Assembly: GCF_022790535.1 (NCBI RefSeq)
Contig: NZ_LOHG01000004.1
Location: 393,890-457,889, forward strand
DNA length: 64,000 nucleotides
Direction: 5' to 3'
Source: Pseudomonas maioricensis
Lineage (GTDB): Bacteria > Pseudomonadota > Gammaproteobacteria > Pseudomonadales > Pseudomonadaceae
Under the pieces are notes generated by a model. That model made no database searches and was not told the DNA's origin. It saw only the letters and a list, made by a program, of their open reading frames with translations. Of this stretch, positions 20,733 to 30,307 are shown in pieces. Position 1 is the stretch's first letter. Every line of letters starts with the position of its first letter. Both the position numbers and the translations under genes were made by a program.

Positions 20733-21147
20733 TTTCCTGCAGCGCTTTGCTCATGAGTTTGCCGCTCTGGACAAGAACAGTCTTGACCGGCTCGGCGAGC
20801 TGTACAGCGAGGACGTGCAGTTCACCGATCCGCTGCATCAGATTCATGGGCTGCCGCAAATGCGCCGCTACTTCGCCGATCTGTACGCCAACGTGACCGA
20901 TCTGCGTTTCGACTTCCATGGTTTTGACCAGGTCAGTGAAGGCAACGGTTATTTACGCTGGACCATGAGCTACTCACATCCGCGCCTTGTCAGCGGTAAA
21001 ACCATTCAGGTTGAGGGCTGCTCGCATCTGCTCTGGCGCGACAAGGTTTATCAACATCGCGATTATTTCGACGCGGGCGCTTTGTTGTATGAGCACTTGC
21101 CGATCATGGGCCAGCTCATCGGCTGGCTGAAAAGGAGACTGGGATGA
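20725..21147 (+). CDS. SnoaL/NTF2-like protein
   Basis: 140-residue protein of the cone-shaped SnoaL/NTF2 fold: YSEDVQFTDPLHQIHG near residue 30, a GNGYLRWTMSYSHP strand and a WRDKVYQHRDYFDAGALLYE end. GGAG lies seven bases before an ATG that overlaps phr by eight bases, which fixes the start. Members of this family act as isomerases, hydratases or binding proteins for small hydrophobic substrates. Its place in the lipid-modifying operon suggests a lipid-related substrate, but this is inference. Confidence 0.85.
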   Translation: MTDFLQRFAHEFAALDKNSLDRLGELYSEDVQFTDPLHQIHGLPQMRRYFADLYANVTDLRFDFHGFDQVSEGNGYLRWTMSYSHPRLVSGKTIQVEGCSHLLWRDKVYQHRDYFDAGALLYEHLPIMGQLIGWLKRRLG

Positions 21148-21932
21148 GTAATCCGAACGTGCGACGTATCTGGTTGACCGGGGCCAGCAGTGGTATTGGT
21201 CTCGCGCTCGCTGAAGAGCTGCTCATCGCCGGTCACCATGTGGCACTCACGGCCCGGACGCTGCCCCCCCTTGAAGAGCTGGAGCGGCGCTTTCCCGGCC
21301 AGGTATTGCTCGCGCCGGGAGATTTGAACGACGGAGAGCAAATTACCGCCATCGGCGATCGCATCGCTCAGGAATGGGGCGCTCTGGACAGCGCGATCAT
21401 CAATGCCGGGACCTGCGAATACATCGACACCAATCACTTCGATGCTGCGCTGCTTGAACGAGTGGTCCGCACCAATCTGCTGGCCAGCTCTTATTGCGTG
21501 CAAGAGGCGTTGTTGCTGCTACGCAAAGGCAACAAGCCGCATCTGGTCGGCGTTTGCAGTTCGGTGACGTATCTGCCGCTGACCCGCAGCGAGGCCTACG
21601 GCGCGTCCAAGGCGGGTATGCGCTACCTTTTCGAATCCCTGCGGATTGATCTGGCCCACGAACACATTGACGTTACCGTCGTCAGCCCTGGCTTCGTTGA
21701 TACCCCGCTGACCGCCAAGAACGACTTCGCCATGCCCATGCGCTGGCCGGTCAAGAAAGCCGCGAAATATATTGCCGAACGCTTGCAGCGGAATCGTCGG
21801 CCCATGGAAATCGCCTTCCCCGGATTGTTCATCATGACCCTGCGGTTACTGGCGCTGCTACCCACCCGTGTGCAACTCGCGTTAGGAAAACGCATGGCCC
21901 GCTCAGCGGCCCAGACCAAGGATGCCCAATGA
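21144..21932 (+). CDS. short-chain dehydrogenase/reductase
   Basis: 262-residue classical SDR. The cofactor motif TGASSGIGLALAEEL is at residues 10-24, the NAG motif in IINAGTC, and the catalytic YGASKAG with an upstream serine (VCSSVTYLP). The C-terminus is hydrophobic, ending in MTLRLLALLPTRVQ, so membrane association is likely. AGGAGA precedes the ATG, which overlaps the SnoaL-like stop by four bases. The same SDR / FAD / DUF1365 / CFA order is known from photo-oxidative stress operons of alphaproteobacteria. Confidence 0.9.
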   Translation: MSNPNVRRIWLTGASSGIGLALAEELLIAGHHVALTARTLPPLEELERRFPGQVLLAPGDLNDGEQITAIGDRIAQEWGALDSAIINAGTCEYIDTNHFDAALLERVVRTNLLASSYCVQEALLLLRKGNKPHLVGVCSSVTYLPLTRSEAYGASKAGMRYLFESLRIDLAHEHIDVTVVSPGFVDTPLTAKNDFAMPMRWPVKKAAKYIAERLQRNRRPMEIAFPGLFIMTLRLLALLPTRVQLALGKRMARSAAQTKDAQ

Positions 21933-23176
21933 AAATCGCCATTATCGGCAGTGGTATCGCGGGCCTGACCAGCGCCTATTTGCTGAACCGCTCTCACGAC
22001 ATCACGGTGTTCGAGGCAACCGACTGGATTGGCGGGCATACCCATACCGTTGATGTACAGGTGAGCGGTCGCGATTACGCCATCGATACCGGTTTCATCG
22101 TGTTCAACGACTGGACCTATCCAAACTTCATTCGCCTGCTGGGTCAGCTCGGGGTCGCGTTCAAGCCTACCGAAATGAGCTTCTCCGTCAGCGACCCGAA
22201 AACCCGGACCGAATATAACGGTAATAACCTCAACAGCCTGTTCGCCCAGCGAAGCAACCTGCTGTCTCCAGGTTTCTGGGGCATGCTGCGCGACATTCTG
22301 CGTTTTAACCGTGAGGCACTGAGCGATCTGGAAAACCAGCGCATTGCTCAGGACACGACCTTGGGTGACTACTTGCACAGTCGGGATTACGGCACACGCT
22401 TCATTGAACACTACATCGTGCCCATGGGCGCGGCGATCTGGTCCATGTCCCTGGCAGACATGCTCGCATTTCCACTCCAGTTCTTTGTGCGCTTCTTCAA
22501 GAATCATGGTTTGTTGTCAGTCAGCAACCGGCCGCAGTGGTGCGTCATCGAAGGTGGTTCCAGCCGTTACATCGAGCCGTTGACCGCTTCGTTTGCCGAG
22601 CGGATTCGCCTGTCGTGCCCGGTCAATCGCGTTGAGCGGGATGCAGAGGGCGTGACCGTTCATAGCGCCGCAGGCATCGAGCGCTTCGACAAAGTCGTGT
22701 TCGCCTGTCACAGCGATCAGGCCCTGAAAATGCTCGCGCAACCGAGCGCAACCGAACGGGAAATCCTTGGTGCCCTGCCCTACGCCGAAAACGACGTGGT
22801 GCTGCATACCGACACGAGTCTGTTGCCCAAGCGACCGCAGGCCTGGGCCAGCTGGAACTACCGGCTCGGCGGTGGCGAGCAACAACTGGCCGCCGTGACT
22901 TACGACATGAACATCCTGCAGGGCATCGACAGCGAAACGACGTTCTGCGTCAGCCTCAATCAGACCCAGGCCATCGATCCGAACAAAATCCTCGCTCGTT
23001 ACCGCTACGCCCATCCGCAATACAGCCTGGCAGGCGTAGAGGCGCAGGCGCGCTGGTCCGAACTCGACGGTGTCAACCACACCTGGTTCTGCGGCGCGTA
23101 CTGGGCAAATGGTTTCCATGAAGACGGCGTGGTCAGCGGCCTGCGCGTCGCCTCGGCACTGGGTGAATCATTGTGA
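21929..23176 (+). CDS. FAD-dependent oxidoreductase of the amine-oxidase fold
   Basis: 415-residue flavoprotein with the FAD motif IAIIGSGIAGLTSAYLL at residues 3-19, then FEATDWIGGHTHTVDV and a C-terminal WFCGAYWANGFHEDGVVSG block. Closest in layout to the predicted NAD(P)/FAD-binding proteins that sit beside DUF1365 and cyclopropane synthase genes. One published candidate role for such a partner is desaturation of methylated fatty acids on the way to furan fatty acids in Rhodobacter; I infer only that it acts on membrane lipid acyl chains. Overlaps the SDR gene by four bases. Confidence 0.85.
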   Translation: MKIAIIGSGIAGLTSAYLLNRSHDITVFEATDWIGGHTHTVDVQVSGRDYAIDTGFIVFNDWTYPNFIRLLGQLGVAFKPTEMSFSVSDPKTRTEYNGNNLNSLFAQRSNLLSPGFWGMLRDILRFNREALSDLENQRIAQDTTLGDYLHSRDYGTRFIEHYIVPMGAAIWSMSLADMLAFPLQFFVRFFKNHGLLSVSNRPQWCVIEGGSSRYIEPLTASFAERIRLSCPVNRVERDAEGVTVHSAAGIERFDKVVFACHSDQALKMLAQPSATEREILGALPYAENDVVLHTDTSLLPKRPQAWASWNYRLGGGEQQLAAVTYDMNILQGIDSETTFCVSLNQTQAIDPNKILARYRYAHPQYSLAGVEAQARWSELDGVNHTWFCGAYWANGFHEDGVVSGLRVASALGESL

Positions 23177-23973
23177 ACAGCGCCCTGTATAGCGGCTGGA
23201 TCGCCCACCGGCGTTTTGCGCCGCGAGCCCACGATTTCCGCTATCGAATCGGCCTGCTGTATCTGGACCTGGACGAGCAAAGCGCTGTGTTGAATGTGTC
23301 GCCGGTCGCGGGCAACAGTCGCTGGGCACCGTTTTCGTTTCGCGAAACGGACTACCTGCGTGAGCAGACCCGACAAGGCATCCCGCTGATAGACGCTGTG
23401 CGCGAGCGAGTCAAGCAAGCCATCGGTCACGCCCCTGAGGGCAGGATATGCCTGCTGACCCAGGCGCGCAGTTGGGGCCTGGCGTTCAATCCGGTCAGCT
23501 TTTTTTATTGCTTCGAAGAAGACGGCACTCTGGCGGCAATTCTCTGTGAAGTGAGCAATACCCCGTGGCGCGAGCGTTACCACTATGTATTGCCGGCCGA
23601 TGGCGAGGGACATCAGCACTTCGCGGTGGCCAAAGCCTTTCACGTTTCACCGTTTCTGCCCCGCGATCTTGAGTACCGCATGAGTTTCAGTCCACCGGGT
23701 GAGCGTCTCGGCGTACACATGGCGGACTGGCAAGGCGAGCTGAAAATGTTCGACGCCACGCTCAACCTTGAACGTCAGGACCTGAACCGGGGCAACCTGC
23801 ATCGTTATCTGCTGGCCTTTCCATGGATGACCGCCAAGACCTGTCTGGCGATTTACTGGCAAGCCCTGCGTCTGCTTTTGAAACGTATTCCGATTTTTCC
23901 TCATCAGGCCGCTGACGGCGACTACCGCACTGCCGCCACGCAATTGAAGGGTCAACGCCATGAAAAGCAGTAG
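23173..23973 (+). CDS. DUF1365 domain protein
   Basis: 266 residues, starting from a GTG that overlaps the upstream TGA (ttGTGA). Contains the DUF1365 features YSGWIAHRRFAPRAHDFRYR, GLAFNPVSFFYCFEEDG and AKAFHVSPFLPRDLEYRM. The fold and reaction are unknown, but the gene is nearly always linked to an FAD oxidoreductase and a CFA-type methyltransferase, so a step in acyl-chain modification is likely. The CFA-like gene begins 14 bases before its end. Confidence 0.9.
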   Translation: MNSALYSGWIAHRRFAPRAHDFRYRIGLLYLDLDEQSAVLNVSPVAGNSRWAPFSFRETDYLREQTRQGIPLIDAVRERVKQAIGHAPEGRICLLTQARSWGLAFNPVSFFYCFEEDGTLAAILCEVSNTPWRERYHYVLPADGEGHQHFAVAKAFHVSPFLPRDLEYRMSFSPPGERLGVHMADWQGELKMFDATLNLERQDLNRGNLHRYLLAFPWMTAKTCLAIYWQALRLLLKRIPIFPHQAADGDYRTAATQLKGQRHEKQ

Positions 23974-25228
23974 CAGCAGTTTTTCGGCCAATCTGGGCAC
24001 CAACAGTTTGACGGCCAATATCCTGCGACGAGGTGTACTGCGTCAGCTTGCGCGGCTGCGTACCGGCCAACTGGTAGTCACTGAAGGTGGAGAACGCCAT
24101 GTGTTCGGCGCTGCCGGGTCACTGGTCCAGGGAGAAATCCAGGTTCTTGATTCCGCGGTCTGGGGCATGGTCGCCAGCAATGGCTCCATCGGCGCAGGCG
24201 AAGCGTACATCCACGGCTACTGGACTTCGCCCGACCTGACTGCGGTCATCAGGGTGTTCGTCAGTAATCTGGATGTACTGGATGCCATGGAGGGCGGCAT
24301 GGCGCGCCTGAGTCGTCCGTTCATTCAAGGGCTGCATTGGTTGAATCGCAATACCCGTGAAGGTTCGCAAAAAAACATCGCCGCTCACTACGATCTGGGC
24401 AATGAGCTGTTCGAACAGTTCCTGGATCCAACCATGATGTATTCCGCCGCGCAGTTCCTGACACCGGAAGACACGCTGGAACAGGCGCAACTGAACAAAC
24501 TGGAGCGTATCTGCCAGAAGCTGGGCCTCAAAGCCGATGATCATTTGCTGGAAATCGGCACCGGCTGGGGCAGCATGGCGATTTACGCCGCGCAGCACTA
24601 TGGCTGCAAAGTCACCACCACGACCCTCTCCAAAGAACAGTTTGCCTACACAGAGAAGCGCATCGCGACGCTAGGCCTGCAGGACAGAATCACCCTGCTG
24701 CTCAAGGATTATCGGGACCTCACCGGGCAGTTCGACAAGCTGGTGTCCATCGAAATGATCGAGGCAGTCGGTCACCGTTTTTTGCCCACCTACTTCAAGC
24801 AGTGTGCGCATTTGCTCAAGGACAATGGCCTGATGCTGCTGCAAGCCATCACCATCCGCGAGCAACGCTATGAACAAGCCAAACGCAGCGTCGACTTCAT
24901 CCAGCGCTACATCTTCCCCGGCGGAGCATTGCCCTCCGTGCACAAGATGCTGGAAATCGTGGGCCGCGATACCGACATGAATCTACTGCACATGGAAGAT
25001 TTCGGCCTGCATTACGCCCGCACCCTGCGCCTCTGGCACGACAACTTCAAGCACGCACACGGCAACCTCGCGGAATTGGGGTACGACGATTACTTCCTGC
25101 GACTCTGGGAGTTTTACCTGTGTTACTGCGAGGGCGGCTTCCTGGAACGCACCATTGGTACAGCGCAGTTGCTGCTGGCGAAACCTTGCGCAATGCCACA
25201 ACCATTGCTGGGCCGTTTCGATGCTTAA
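23960..25228 (+). CDS. cyclopropane-fatty-acyl-phospholipid synthase family methyltransferase
   Basis: 422-residue SAM-dependent enzyme that would transfer a methyl or methylene group to unsaturated acyl chains of membrane phospholipids. The SAM motif LLEIGTGWGSMAIYAAQHYG is at about 194-213, the EMIEAVGHRFLPTYF stretch near 263 and the IQRYIFPGGALPS active-site block near 313; the C-terminal YLCYCEGGFLERTIGTAQ is conserved. It may be a UfaM-type methyltransferase rather than a housekeeping Cfa, given its SDR / FAD / DUF1365 neighbours. Starts inside the DUF1365 gene. Confidence 0.9.
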   Translation: MKSSSSSFSANLGTNSLTANILRRGVLRQLARLRTGQLVVTEGGERHVFGAAGSLVQGEIQVLDSAVWGMVASNGSIGAGEAYIHGYWTSPDLTAVIRVFVSNLDVLDAMEGGMARLSRPFIQGLHWLNRNTREGSQKNIAAHYDLGNELFEQFLDPTMMYSAAQFLTPEDTLEQAQLNKLERICQKLGLKADDHLLEIGTGWGSMAIYAAQHYGCKVTTTTLSKEQFAYTEKRIATLGLQDRITLLLKDYRDLTGQFDKLVSIEMIEAVGHRFLPTYFKQCAHLLKDNGLMLLQAITIREQRYEQAKRSVDFIQRYIFPGGALPSVHKMLEIVGRDTDMNLLHMEDFGLHYARTLRLWHDNFKHAHGNLAELGYDDYFLRLWEFYLCYCEGGFLERTIGTAQLLLAKPCAMPQPLLGRFDA

Positions 25229-25742
25229 ACAGATAGCCAACGCCGCGCTGTTCCAGCTGGGCTGGTTTGCCTGTGTGATGGGCGGCAACAGCTATTGGTT
25301 ACTGATACCGGTCGGCGTGCTGCTTATTCATTTGCTGTGGATAAGCTCGTGGGCTGCCGAAGGTAAGTTACTGCTGTGGATAACTGCACTGGGTACGGTG
25401 CTGGACAGTGCGCTGATGCTGTTGGGCGTCTTCGACTTCGGCGGTAATGGACTATTGATTCCACTGTGGCTGATTCTGCTCTGGGCAATATTGGGCACCA
25501 CGCTCAGGCATTGCCTGGCCTGGACGGCAAAACCCTGGTGGCGCGCCAGCCTGCTCGGGGCAATAGGTGGGCCGATGTCATATTACGCAGGCTCTCAACT
25601 GGCTGGCGTGCAGTTACCGCTGGGCTTATGGCCCAGTATGGTTTTGCTCGCGGTGCTATGGGCGGCAGTGTTTCCACTCCTGCAATGGCGGGCTGGGCGC
25701 TTGCTCGCCGGTCAGTCAGACAACATGCATGCCTCGCACTGA
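25221..25742 (+). CDS. DUF2878 domain membrane protein
   Basis: 173-residue inner-membrane protein with five or six predicted helices (for example WLLIPVGVLLIHLLWISSWA and LIPLWLILLWAILGTTL). The ATG at 25221 overlaps the CFA-like stop by eight bases, which decides the start. DUF2878 genes occur with cyclopropane-type methyltransferases in photo-oxidative stress operons. Last clear member of the operon; function unknown. Confidence 0.88.
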   Translation: MLKQIANAALFQLGWFACVMGGNSYWLLIPVGVLLIHLLWISSWAAEGKLLLWITALGTVLDSALMLLGVFDFGGNGLLIPLWLILLWAILGTTLRHCLAWTAKPWWRASLLGAIGGPMSYYAGSQLAGVQLPLGLWPSMVLLAVLWAAVFPLLQWRAGRLLAGQSDNMHASH

Positions 25743-25758
25743 CATACACTGCGCGCCT

Positions 25759-26073
25759 ATGACCCCTACCCTGATCCCGACCCGCCCGATCCCTACCGAA
25801 ACCGCTATCACGTGTTCGACCTGCGCAGCCTGCTGCTGCCAGCTTGAAGTCATGCTGATTACCGACACCGGCGTGCCTGAACGCTTTATAGACACCGATG
25901 ATTGGGGCGGCGAAGTCATGTTACGCCTGGACGACGGCTGGTGCGCCGCACTGGATCGCAACACGATGAGGTGCACTATCTATGAGGTACGTCCGCTGAT
26001 CTGCCGTGAGTTCGAAACCGGGTCAGAGGAGTGCATGAATGAAAGGCTGGGGATTGAAAGGGCTTATCTATAG
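25759..26073 (+). CDS. YkgJ family cysteine cluster protein
   Basis: 104-residue protein with the zinc- or iron-binding cysteine pattern CSTCAACCCQLEV near residue 17, a central WCAALDRNTMRCTIYEVRPLIC block and a final EECMNERLGI. The ATG at 25759 is preferred; an in-frame ATG at 25729 would overlap the DUF2878 gene and add ten residues. Only 16 bases separate it from DUF2878, so it may extend the operon. Function unknown; the cysteine layout suggests a bound metal. Confidence 0.85.
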   Translation: MTPTLIPTRPIPTETAITCSTCAACCCQLEVMLITDTGVPERFIDTDDWGGEVMLRLDDGWCAALDRNTMRCTIYEVRPLICREFETGSEECMNERLGIERAYL

Positions 26074-26086
26074 CTGACAAGTAGCC

Positions 26087-26206
26087 TGTAGGAGCTGCCG
26101 CAGGCTGCGATAAGGTCGGAGAGGTCTTCAGCCATACCGCGTTATCGTTCATCGCGAGCAAGCTCGGCTCCCACATCAAGTGTAAGAGCCGAGCTTGCTC
26201 GCGATG
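26087..26206. repeat. mosaic of three REP elements from two classes
   Basis: A TGTAGGAGCTGCCGCAGGC arm (26087-26110), a TCGCGAGCAAGCTCGGCTCCCAC arm (26152-26174) and a GAGCCGAGCTTGCTCGCGAT arm (26186-26206) follow one another. The first has no partner of its own class; the last two form a short inverted pair. Confidence 0.8.
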
Positions 26207-26209
26207 GCA

Positions 26210-26728
26210 TTACAGCGGCATCGTGTAATGCAGCGCGTAGCTTTCGATACCGTCGTTTGGCTCTTTGATACCGGCGTTCGAGTAGTGAGTCGCGCGGATG
26301 CCCACTTCATGACCGCCATTGAAGCGCAGGCCGAAACCGATGCGGTCTTCAAACTGGAAGGCCGAACCCAGCTTGCGGTCTTCAACCTGAGTGTTGGAGA
26401 ACACGGAGACACCGACACCCGCTTCGATGTAAGGCTTCACCGAATCACCGGCGAATTCGTAAACGAAAACCGGAGAGAACGAAAGACTGTTGTTGCTGGA
26501 ACGCTTGTCGCCATCCCAATAAGTGTATGCACCATCAAAGTAGCCAGTCAGGCGACCCACGTCGCTCTGCAGCCAACTCTGATCCCAATCAAACTTCATG
26601 CCCAAGCGGTAAGTCTGGGTCGATTCACTGGTCTGGCCGACCGAGAATTCAACGCCAGCGGCTTGAGTCAGAGAGGTTTGCCCCATCAAGGCGGCCGCAA
26701 GCGCAGCCAGACACAACAGACGCTTCAT
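26210..26728 (-). CDS. pagL: lipid A 3-O-deacylase
   Basis: Outer-membrane beta-barrel lipase that removes the 3-O-linked acyl chain from lipid A, lowering immune recognition. 172 residues with signal peptide MKRLLCLAALAAALMGQTSL cleaved after QAA. The catalytic His and Ser are in the IRATHYSNAGI block near residue 149, followed by EPNDGIESYALHYTMPL. As in PAO1, it lies between the photolyase region and murI. In other pathogens it is PhoPQ-controlled; no PhoP box is evident here. Confidence 0.92.
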   Translation of the reverse strand: MKRLLCLAALAAALMGQTSLTQAAGVEFSVGQTSESTQTYRLGMKFDWDQSWLQSDVGRLTGYFDGAYTYWDGDKRSSNNSLSFSPVFVYEFAGDSVKPYIEAGVGVSVFSNTQVEDRKLGSAFQFEDRIGFGLRFNGGHEVGIRATHYSNAGIKEPNDGIESYALHYTMPL

Positions 26729-26845
26729 TAGAAACTTCCTATTTTCGAATGCAATTATTAGATGTTGTTACAGATAACCGGCTTGCTATAGAAATCTGAC
26801 CTGGAACGTTAGTTCCAACGCCGAGCGAAGCTTTTCACGATTTTT

Positions 26846-27646
26846 TTACAAACCGAAGAATCGCACACTGTCAGATTTTTTCCATAGTGTAGGTAGGATG
26901 TTTCGAAAATTATACGGATCTGCGCTGGTCCAGAACTGGGTTTCCTGAGCGTAGCCGTCGTGCAGCAGGCCCTGCTGAGCCAGCAGCCGCTGGAGCTGCC
27001 GCGCCACGGCGTGGCCGGTGTCAATCAAAACGACCGATTCGGGAATCATTTCCCGCAGCAGCGGCTTGAGGAAGGGATAGTGGGTGCAGCCAAGGATAAT
27101 CGTGTCACACCCCTCGGCCAGAAGCGGTTCGACATAACCCCGCAGCAGGGCACGAATGGTCGGGCTGAACAAATCACCGGCTTCTATTAGCTCTACAAGC
27201 CCTGGACACGGTTGCGTCACCACCCGCACATCGCCCGCGAAACGGTCGAGCAACGCGGCGAACTTGGCACTTTGCAGAGTGCCCGTGGTTGCCAGTACTC
27301 CGACAACGCCACTGCGTGTCGCTGAGGCAGCTGGCTTGACTGCCGGTTCCATACCGACAATTGGCCAATCCGGATAATGCTCACGCAGTTGAGCCGCGGC
27401 TGCCGCAGTTGCCGTATTGCAGGCCAGCACCAAAGCCTTGGCACCCTGCTCGCGAAAGAATTGGGCAATGATCATGCAGCGCTCGCGGATGTATTGCGCA
27501 GACTTCTCGCCATAAGGGATATGTCCACAGTCCGCGACGTAGAGCAGCGACTCATTGGGTAACAGGCTGCGAATCTCACTCAGCACCGACAAGCCACCCA
27601 CGCCGGAATCAAATACGCCGACCGGCGCATCGCTGGGTTTAGTCAT
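26846..27646 (-). CDS. murI: glutamate racemase
   Basis: Makes D-glutamate for peptidoglycan, 266 residues. The catalytic cysteines are in [10 protein letters not shown] near residue 74 and [10 protein letters not shown] near 185; the N-terminus carries [13 protein letters not shown]. The ATG at 27646 overlaps moeB by eight bases and is preferred to a start at 27682, where the added residues are unlike the family. Last gene of the hemA-prfA-prmC-moeB-murI operon. Confidence 0.96.
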   Translation of the reverse strand: MTKPSDAPVGVFDSGVGGLSVLSEIRSLLPNESLLYVADCGHIPYGEKSAQYIRERCMIIAQFFREQGAKALVLACNTATAAAAAQLREHYPDWPIVGMEPAVKPAASATRSGVVGVLATTGTLQSAKFAALLDRFAGDVRVVTQPCPGLVELIEAGDLFSPTIRALLRGYVEPLLAEGCDTIILGCTHYPFLKPLLREMIPESVVLIDTGHAVARQLQRLLAQQGLLHDGYAQETQFWTSADPYNFRNILPTLWKKSDSVRFFGL

Positions 27647-28397
27647 GTTGCCGGGTACCGCAAACGCTGCATCCAGGATCACGCTTGACCTTCAGCTCGC
27701 GAAAACGCGTAGTCAACGCGTCAATCAACAACAAACGCCCAACCAGCGGCTCGCCAAAACCGGCCAGAACCTTGAGGGCTTCGAGGGCTTGCAGGCTACC
27801 GACAAGACCGACCAAAGGACCGATCACGCCCGCTTCGCTGCACGTCAGTTCAGCTTCGCTGCCGTGACCGTATAGACAGTGGTAGCAAGGGCTTTCAGGT
27901 CGACGCGGATCGAACACCGACAGCTGACCTTCGAGGCGAATCGCCGCACCGCTGACCAATGGCTTGCCTGCTGCGACACAGGCCGCATTGACTGCACCAC
28001 GGGTGGTGAAATTGTCCGAGCAATCGAGCACCAGATCGACATCCGCAACTGCCGCACTCAAGGAGTCAGCGTCCAGCGCGGAGCGATGAGGGACCAATGT
28101 GAGGTCGGGATTGATCGCCGTCAGACGAATAATTGCCGAGTCCACCTTGCTCTGCCCGACAGTCTGGCTGTCGTGAATGATCTGGCGTTGCAGGTTGGTC
28201 AGGTCGACCGTGTCGAAATCCGCCAGGTGTAGCTCACCGACACCAGCCGCCGCCAGGTACAGCGCAACCGGTGAGCCAAGACCGCCGAGCCCGACTATAA
28301 GCACCCGGCTTTGCTTGAGCTTGAGCTGGCCGTCGATATCGACGTGCTGCAACAGAATCTGCCGGCTATAGCGCAACAGTTCCTGATCAGTCAGCAC
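27639..28397 (-). CDS. moeB: MoeB/ThiF/HesA family adenylyltransferase
   Basis: Activates the C-terminal glycine of MoaD (or a related sulfur carrier) by adenylation for molybdopterin synthesis. 252 residues with the nucleotide-binding [17 protein letters not shown] near residue 32, [15 protein letters not shown] and DCSDNFTTR near 128. Some zinc-ribbon cysteines are present (CYHCLYG, CSVCG). Overlaps prmC by seven bases and murI by eight. Could also be a ThiF-type activator; the neighbouring order supports MoeB. Confidence 0.9.
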   Translation of the reverse strand: MLTDQELLRYSRQILLQHVDIDGQLKLKQSRVLIVGLGGLGSPVALYLAAAGVGELHLADFDTVDLTNLQRQIIHDSQTVGQSKVDSAIIRLTAINPDLTLVPHRSALDADSLSAAVADVDLVLDCSDNFTTRGAVNAACVAAGKPLVSGAAIRLEGQLSVFDPRRPESPCYHCLYGHGSEAELTCSEAGVIGPLVGLVGSLQALEALKVLAGFGEPLVGRLLLIDALTTRFRELKVKRDPGCSVCGTRQHD

Positions 28398-29224
28398 GGC
28401 AGACGCCCGAAGGTAATGCGCTCGTGGTCGCCCAGATCACGACGGGTCTGGATTTTCTCGAAACCATGGCTGCTCAACAAGTCGCGTACCGCCGCGCCCT
28501 GGTCGTAACCGTGTTCAAGCAACAACCAGCCTTCACCGTTCAGATAGGTCGGGGCCTGCGCGATGATCATGCGTATATCGTCCAGCCCGTCCGACCCTGC
28601 AACCAGCGCGCTGCTCGGCTCAAAACGCACATCGCCCGCCACCAGGTGCGGGTCCTCGGCGGCAATGTACGGCGGGTTGCTGATGATCAGATCAAAACGC
28701 TGCCCCTCAAGTGAACTGAACCAATGGCTGCTCAGCACCTTGGCGTTATCCAGATGCAGACGCTGGCGGTTACGCTCGGCGAGGGCAACTGCTTCAAGCA
28801 CCCGATCCACCGCCGTCACCTGCCAGACCGGACGCTCGCTGGCCAGAGCCAGAGCAATTGCACCGGTACCGGTGCCCAGATCGAGTACGCGTGTCGGTGC
28901 AAACGCGGGCACCAGTTCCAGCGCGGCCTCAACCAGCATTTCGGTTTCAGGACGCGGTATCAGGGTATGTGGCGCAACATCCAGATCCAGCTTCCAGAAG
29001 CCCTGCTGGCCCAGAATGTAAGCGACGGGTTCCCCCGTGCGACGGCGTTGCAGGTGGGAGGCAAACGTCAGAGCGGCTTCGCTGCTGACAATTCGCTCCG
29101 GCCAGGTGTGCAGGAAACTGCGCGGTTTACCCAGCGCAGCAGCCAGAAGCAGTTCAGCATCAAGACGGGCAGTTGGTGAATCAGGAAGCTCGGCGCTTCT
29201 TAACAGGCTGGCGATGATGGTCAT
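28391..29224 (-). CDS. prmC: peptide chain release factor N5-glutamine methyltransferase
   Basis: Methylates the GGQ glutamine of release factors RF1 and RF2. 277 residues: SAM motif VLDLGTGTGAIALALA near residue 114 and the catalytic NPPYIAAEDPHL near 184. The ATG directly follows the prfA stop, so enzyme and substrate are made together. Confidence 0.97.
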   Translation of the reverse strand: MTIIASLLRSAELPDSPTARLDAELLLAAALGKPRSFLHTWPERIVSSEAALTFASHLQRRRTGEPVAYILGQQGFWKLDLDVAPHTLIPRPETEMLVEAALELVPAFAPTRVLDLGTGTGAIALALASERPVWQVTAVDRVLEAVALAERNRQRLHLDNAKVLSSHWFSSLEGQRFDLIISNPPYIAAEDPHLVAGDVRFEPSSALVAGSDGLDDIRMIIAQAPTYLNGEGWLLLEHGYDQGAAVRDLLSSHGFEKIQTRRDLGDHERITFGRLPC

Positions 29225-30307
29225 TTACTCACCCAGTGCCGCTAGTTGATCTGCCTGATATTCGGCAAGCAGCGGCTCTATCACTGCATCGACACCACCG
29301 GCCAAAACTTCATCCAGCGAATACAAGGTCAGATTCACGCGGTGATCCGTTACTCGCCCCTGAGGGAAGTTATAGGTTCGAATGCGCTCGGATCGATCAC
29401 CCGAGCCCACCAACAGTTTACGCTCACTGGCGATGGCATTGGCAGCGGCGCTGGTTTGCTGGTCATTAAGCTTCGCGGACAGCCAGGACATTGCACGGGC
29501 GCGGTTCTTGTGTTGCGAACGCTCTTCCTGGCACTCAACGACGATACCCGACGGAAGGTGGGTAATTCGAATCGCCGAATCGGTCTTGTTGACGTGCTGA
29601 CCACCCGCGCCCGATGAACGATAGGTGTCAACGCGCAAGTCCGCAGGATTAATTTCGATTGCCTGTTGCTCGTCCGGCTCAGGCAACACCGCGACGGTAC
29701 AGGCCGAGGTGTGGATGCGACCCTGGGATTCGGTTTCCGGAACCCGCTGCACGCGATGCGCGCCGGACTCAAACTTCAGCTTGCCGTAAACGTTCTCGCC
29801 CTCGACCCGGGCAATCACCTCTTTATAGCCGCCATGCTCGCCTTCGTTTTCGGACAGAATCTCTATCCGCCAGCCGCGACGCTCGGCATAACGCGAATAC
29901 ATGCGGAACAGATCGCCAGAGAAGATCGCCGCCTCATCGCCACCGGTCCCGGCACGAATTTCAAGGAACACGTTACGCCCGTCGTTGGGATCCTTGGGCA
30001 GCAGCATGCGTTGCAACTGGCTCTCCAGATCAGCGAGCAACTGCTTGGTCTCGCGAACTTCCTCGACAGCCATTTCACGCATGTCCGGATCGCTGTCCTT
30101 GAGCAGCGCCTGGGCACCGTCCAGATCAGCCAACGCCTTTAGCAGCTGTTTATAGGCGGCAACGATCGGCTCCACCTCGGCGTACTCACGGGAGTACGCA
30201 CGGAATTTGGTCTGATCCGAAATAATCTCGGCATCGCCGAGCAACGCGGTCAGTTCCTCGAAGCGATCGCTGAGGACATCGAGTTTGTTGAGCAGTGAGG
30301 CTTTCAT
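29225..30307 (-). CDS. prfA: peptide chain release factor 1
   Basis: Recognises UAG and UAA and triggers peptide release. 360 residues with the catalytic GGQ in [17 protein letters not shown] near residue 235. Its start overlaps the hemA stop by four bases. Located between hemA and prmC, as in most gammaproteobacteria. Confidence 0.98.
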   Translation of the reverse strand: MKASLLNKLDVLSDRFEELTALLGDAEIISDQTKFRAYSREYAEVEPIVAAYKQLLKALADLDGAQALLKDSDPDMREMAVEEVRETKQLLADLESQLQRMLLPKDPNDGRNVFLEIRAGTGGDEAAIFSGDLFRMYSRYAERRGWRIEILSENEGEHGGYKEVIARVEGENVYGKLKFESGAHRVQRVPETESQGRIHTSACTVAVLPEPDEQQAIEINPADLRVDTYRSSGAGGQHVNKTDSAIRITHLPSGIVVECQEERSQHKNRARAMSWLSAKLNDQQTSAAANAIASERKLLVGSGDRSERIRTYNFPQGRVTDHRVNLTLYSLDEVLAGGVDAVIEPLLAEYQADQLAALGE

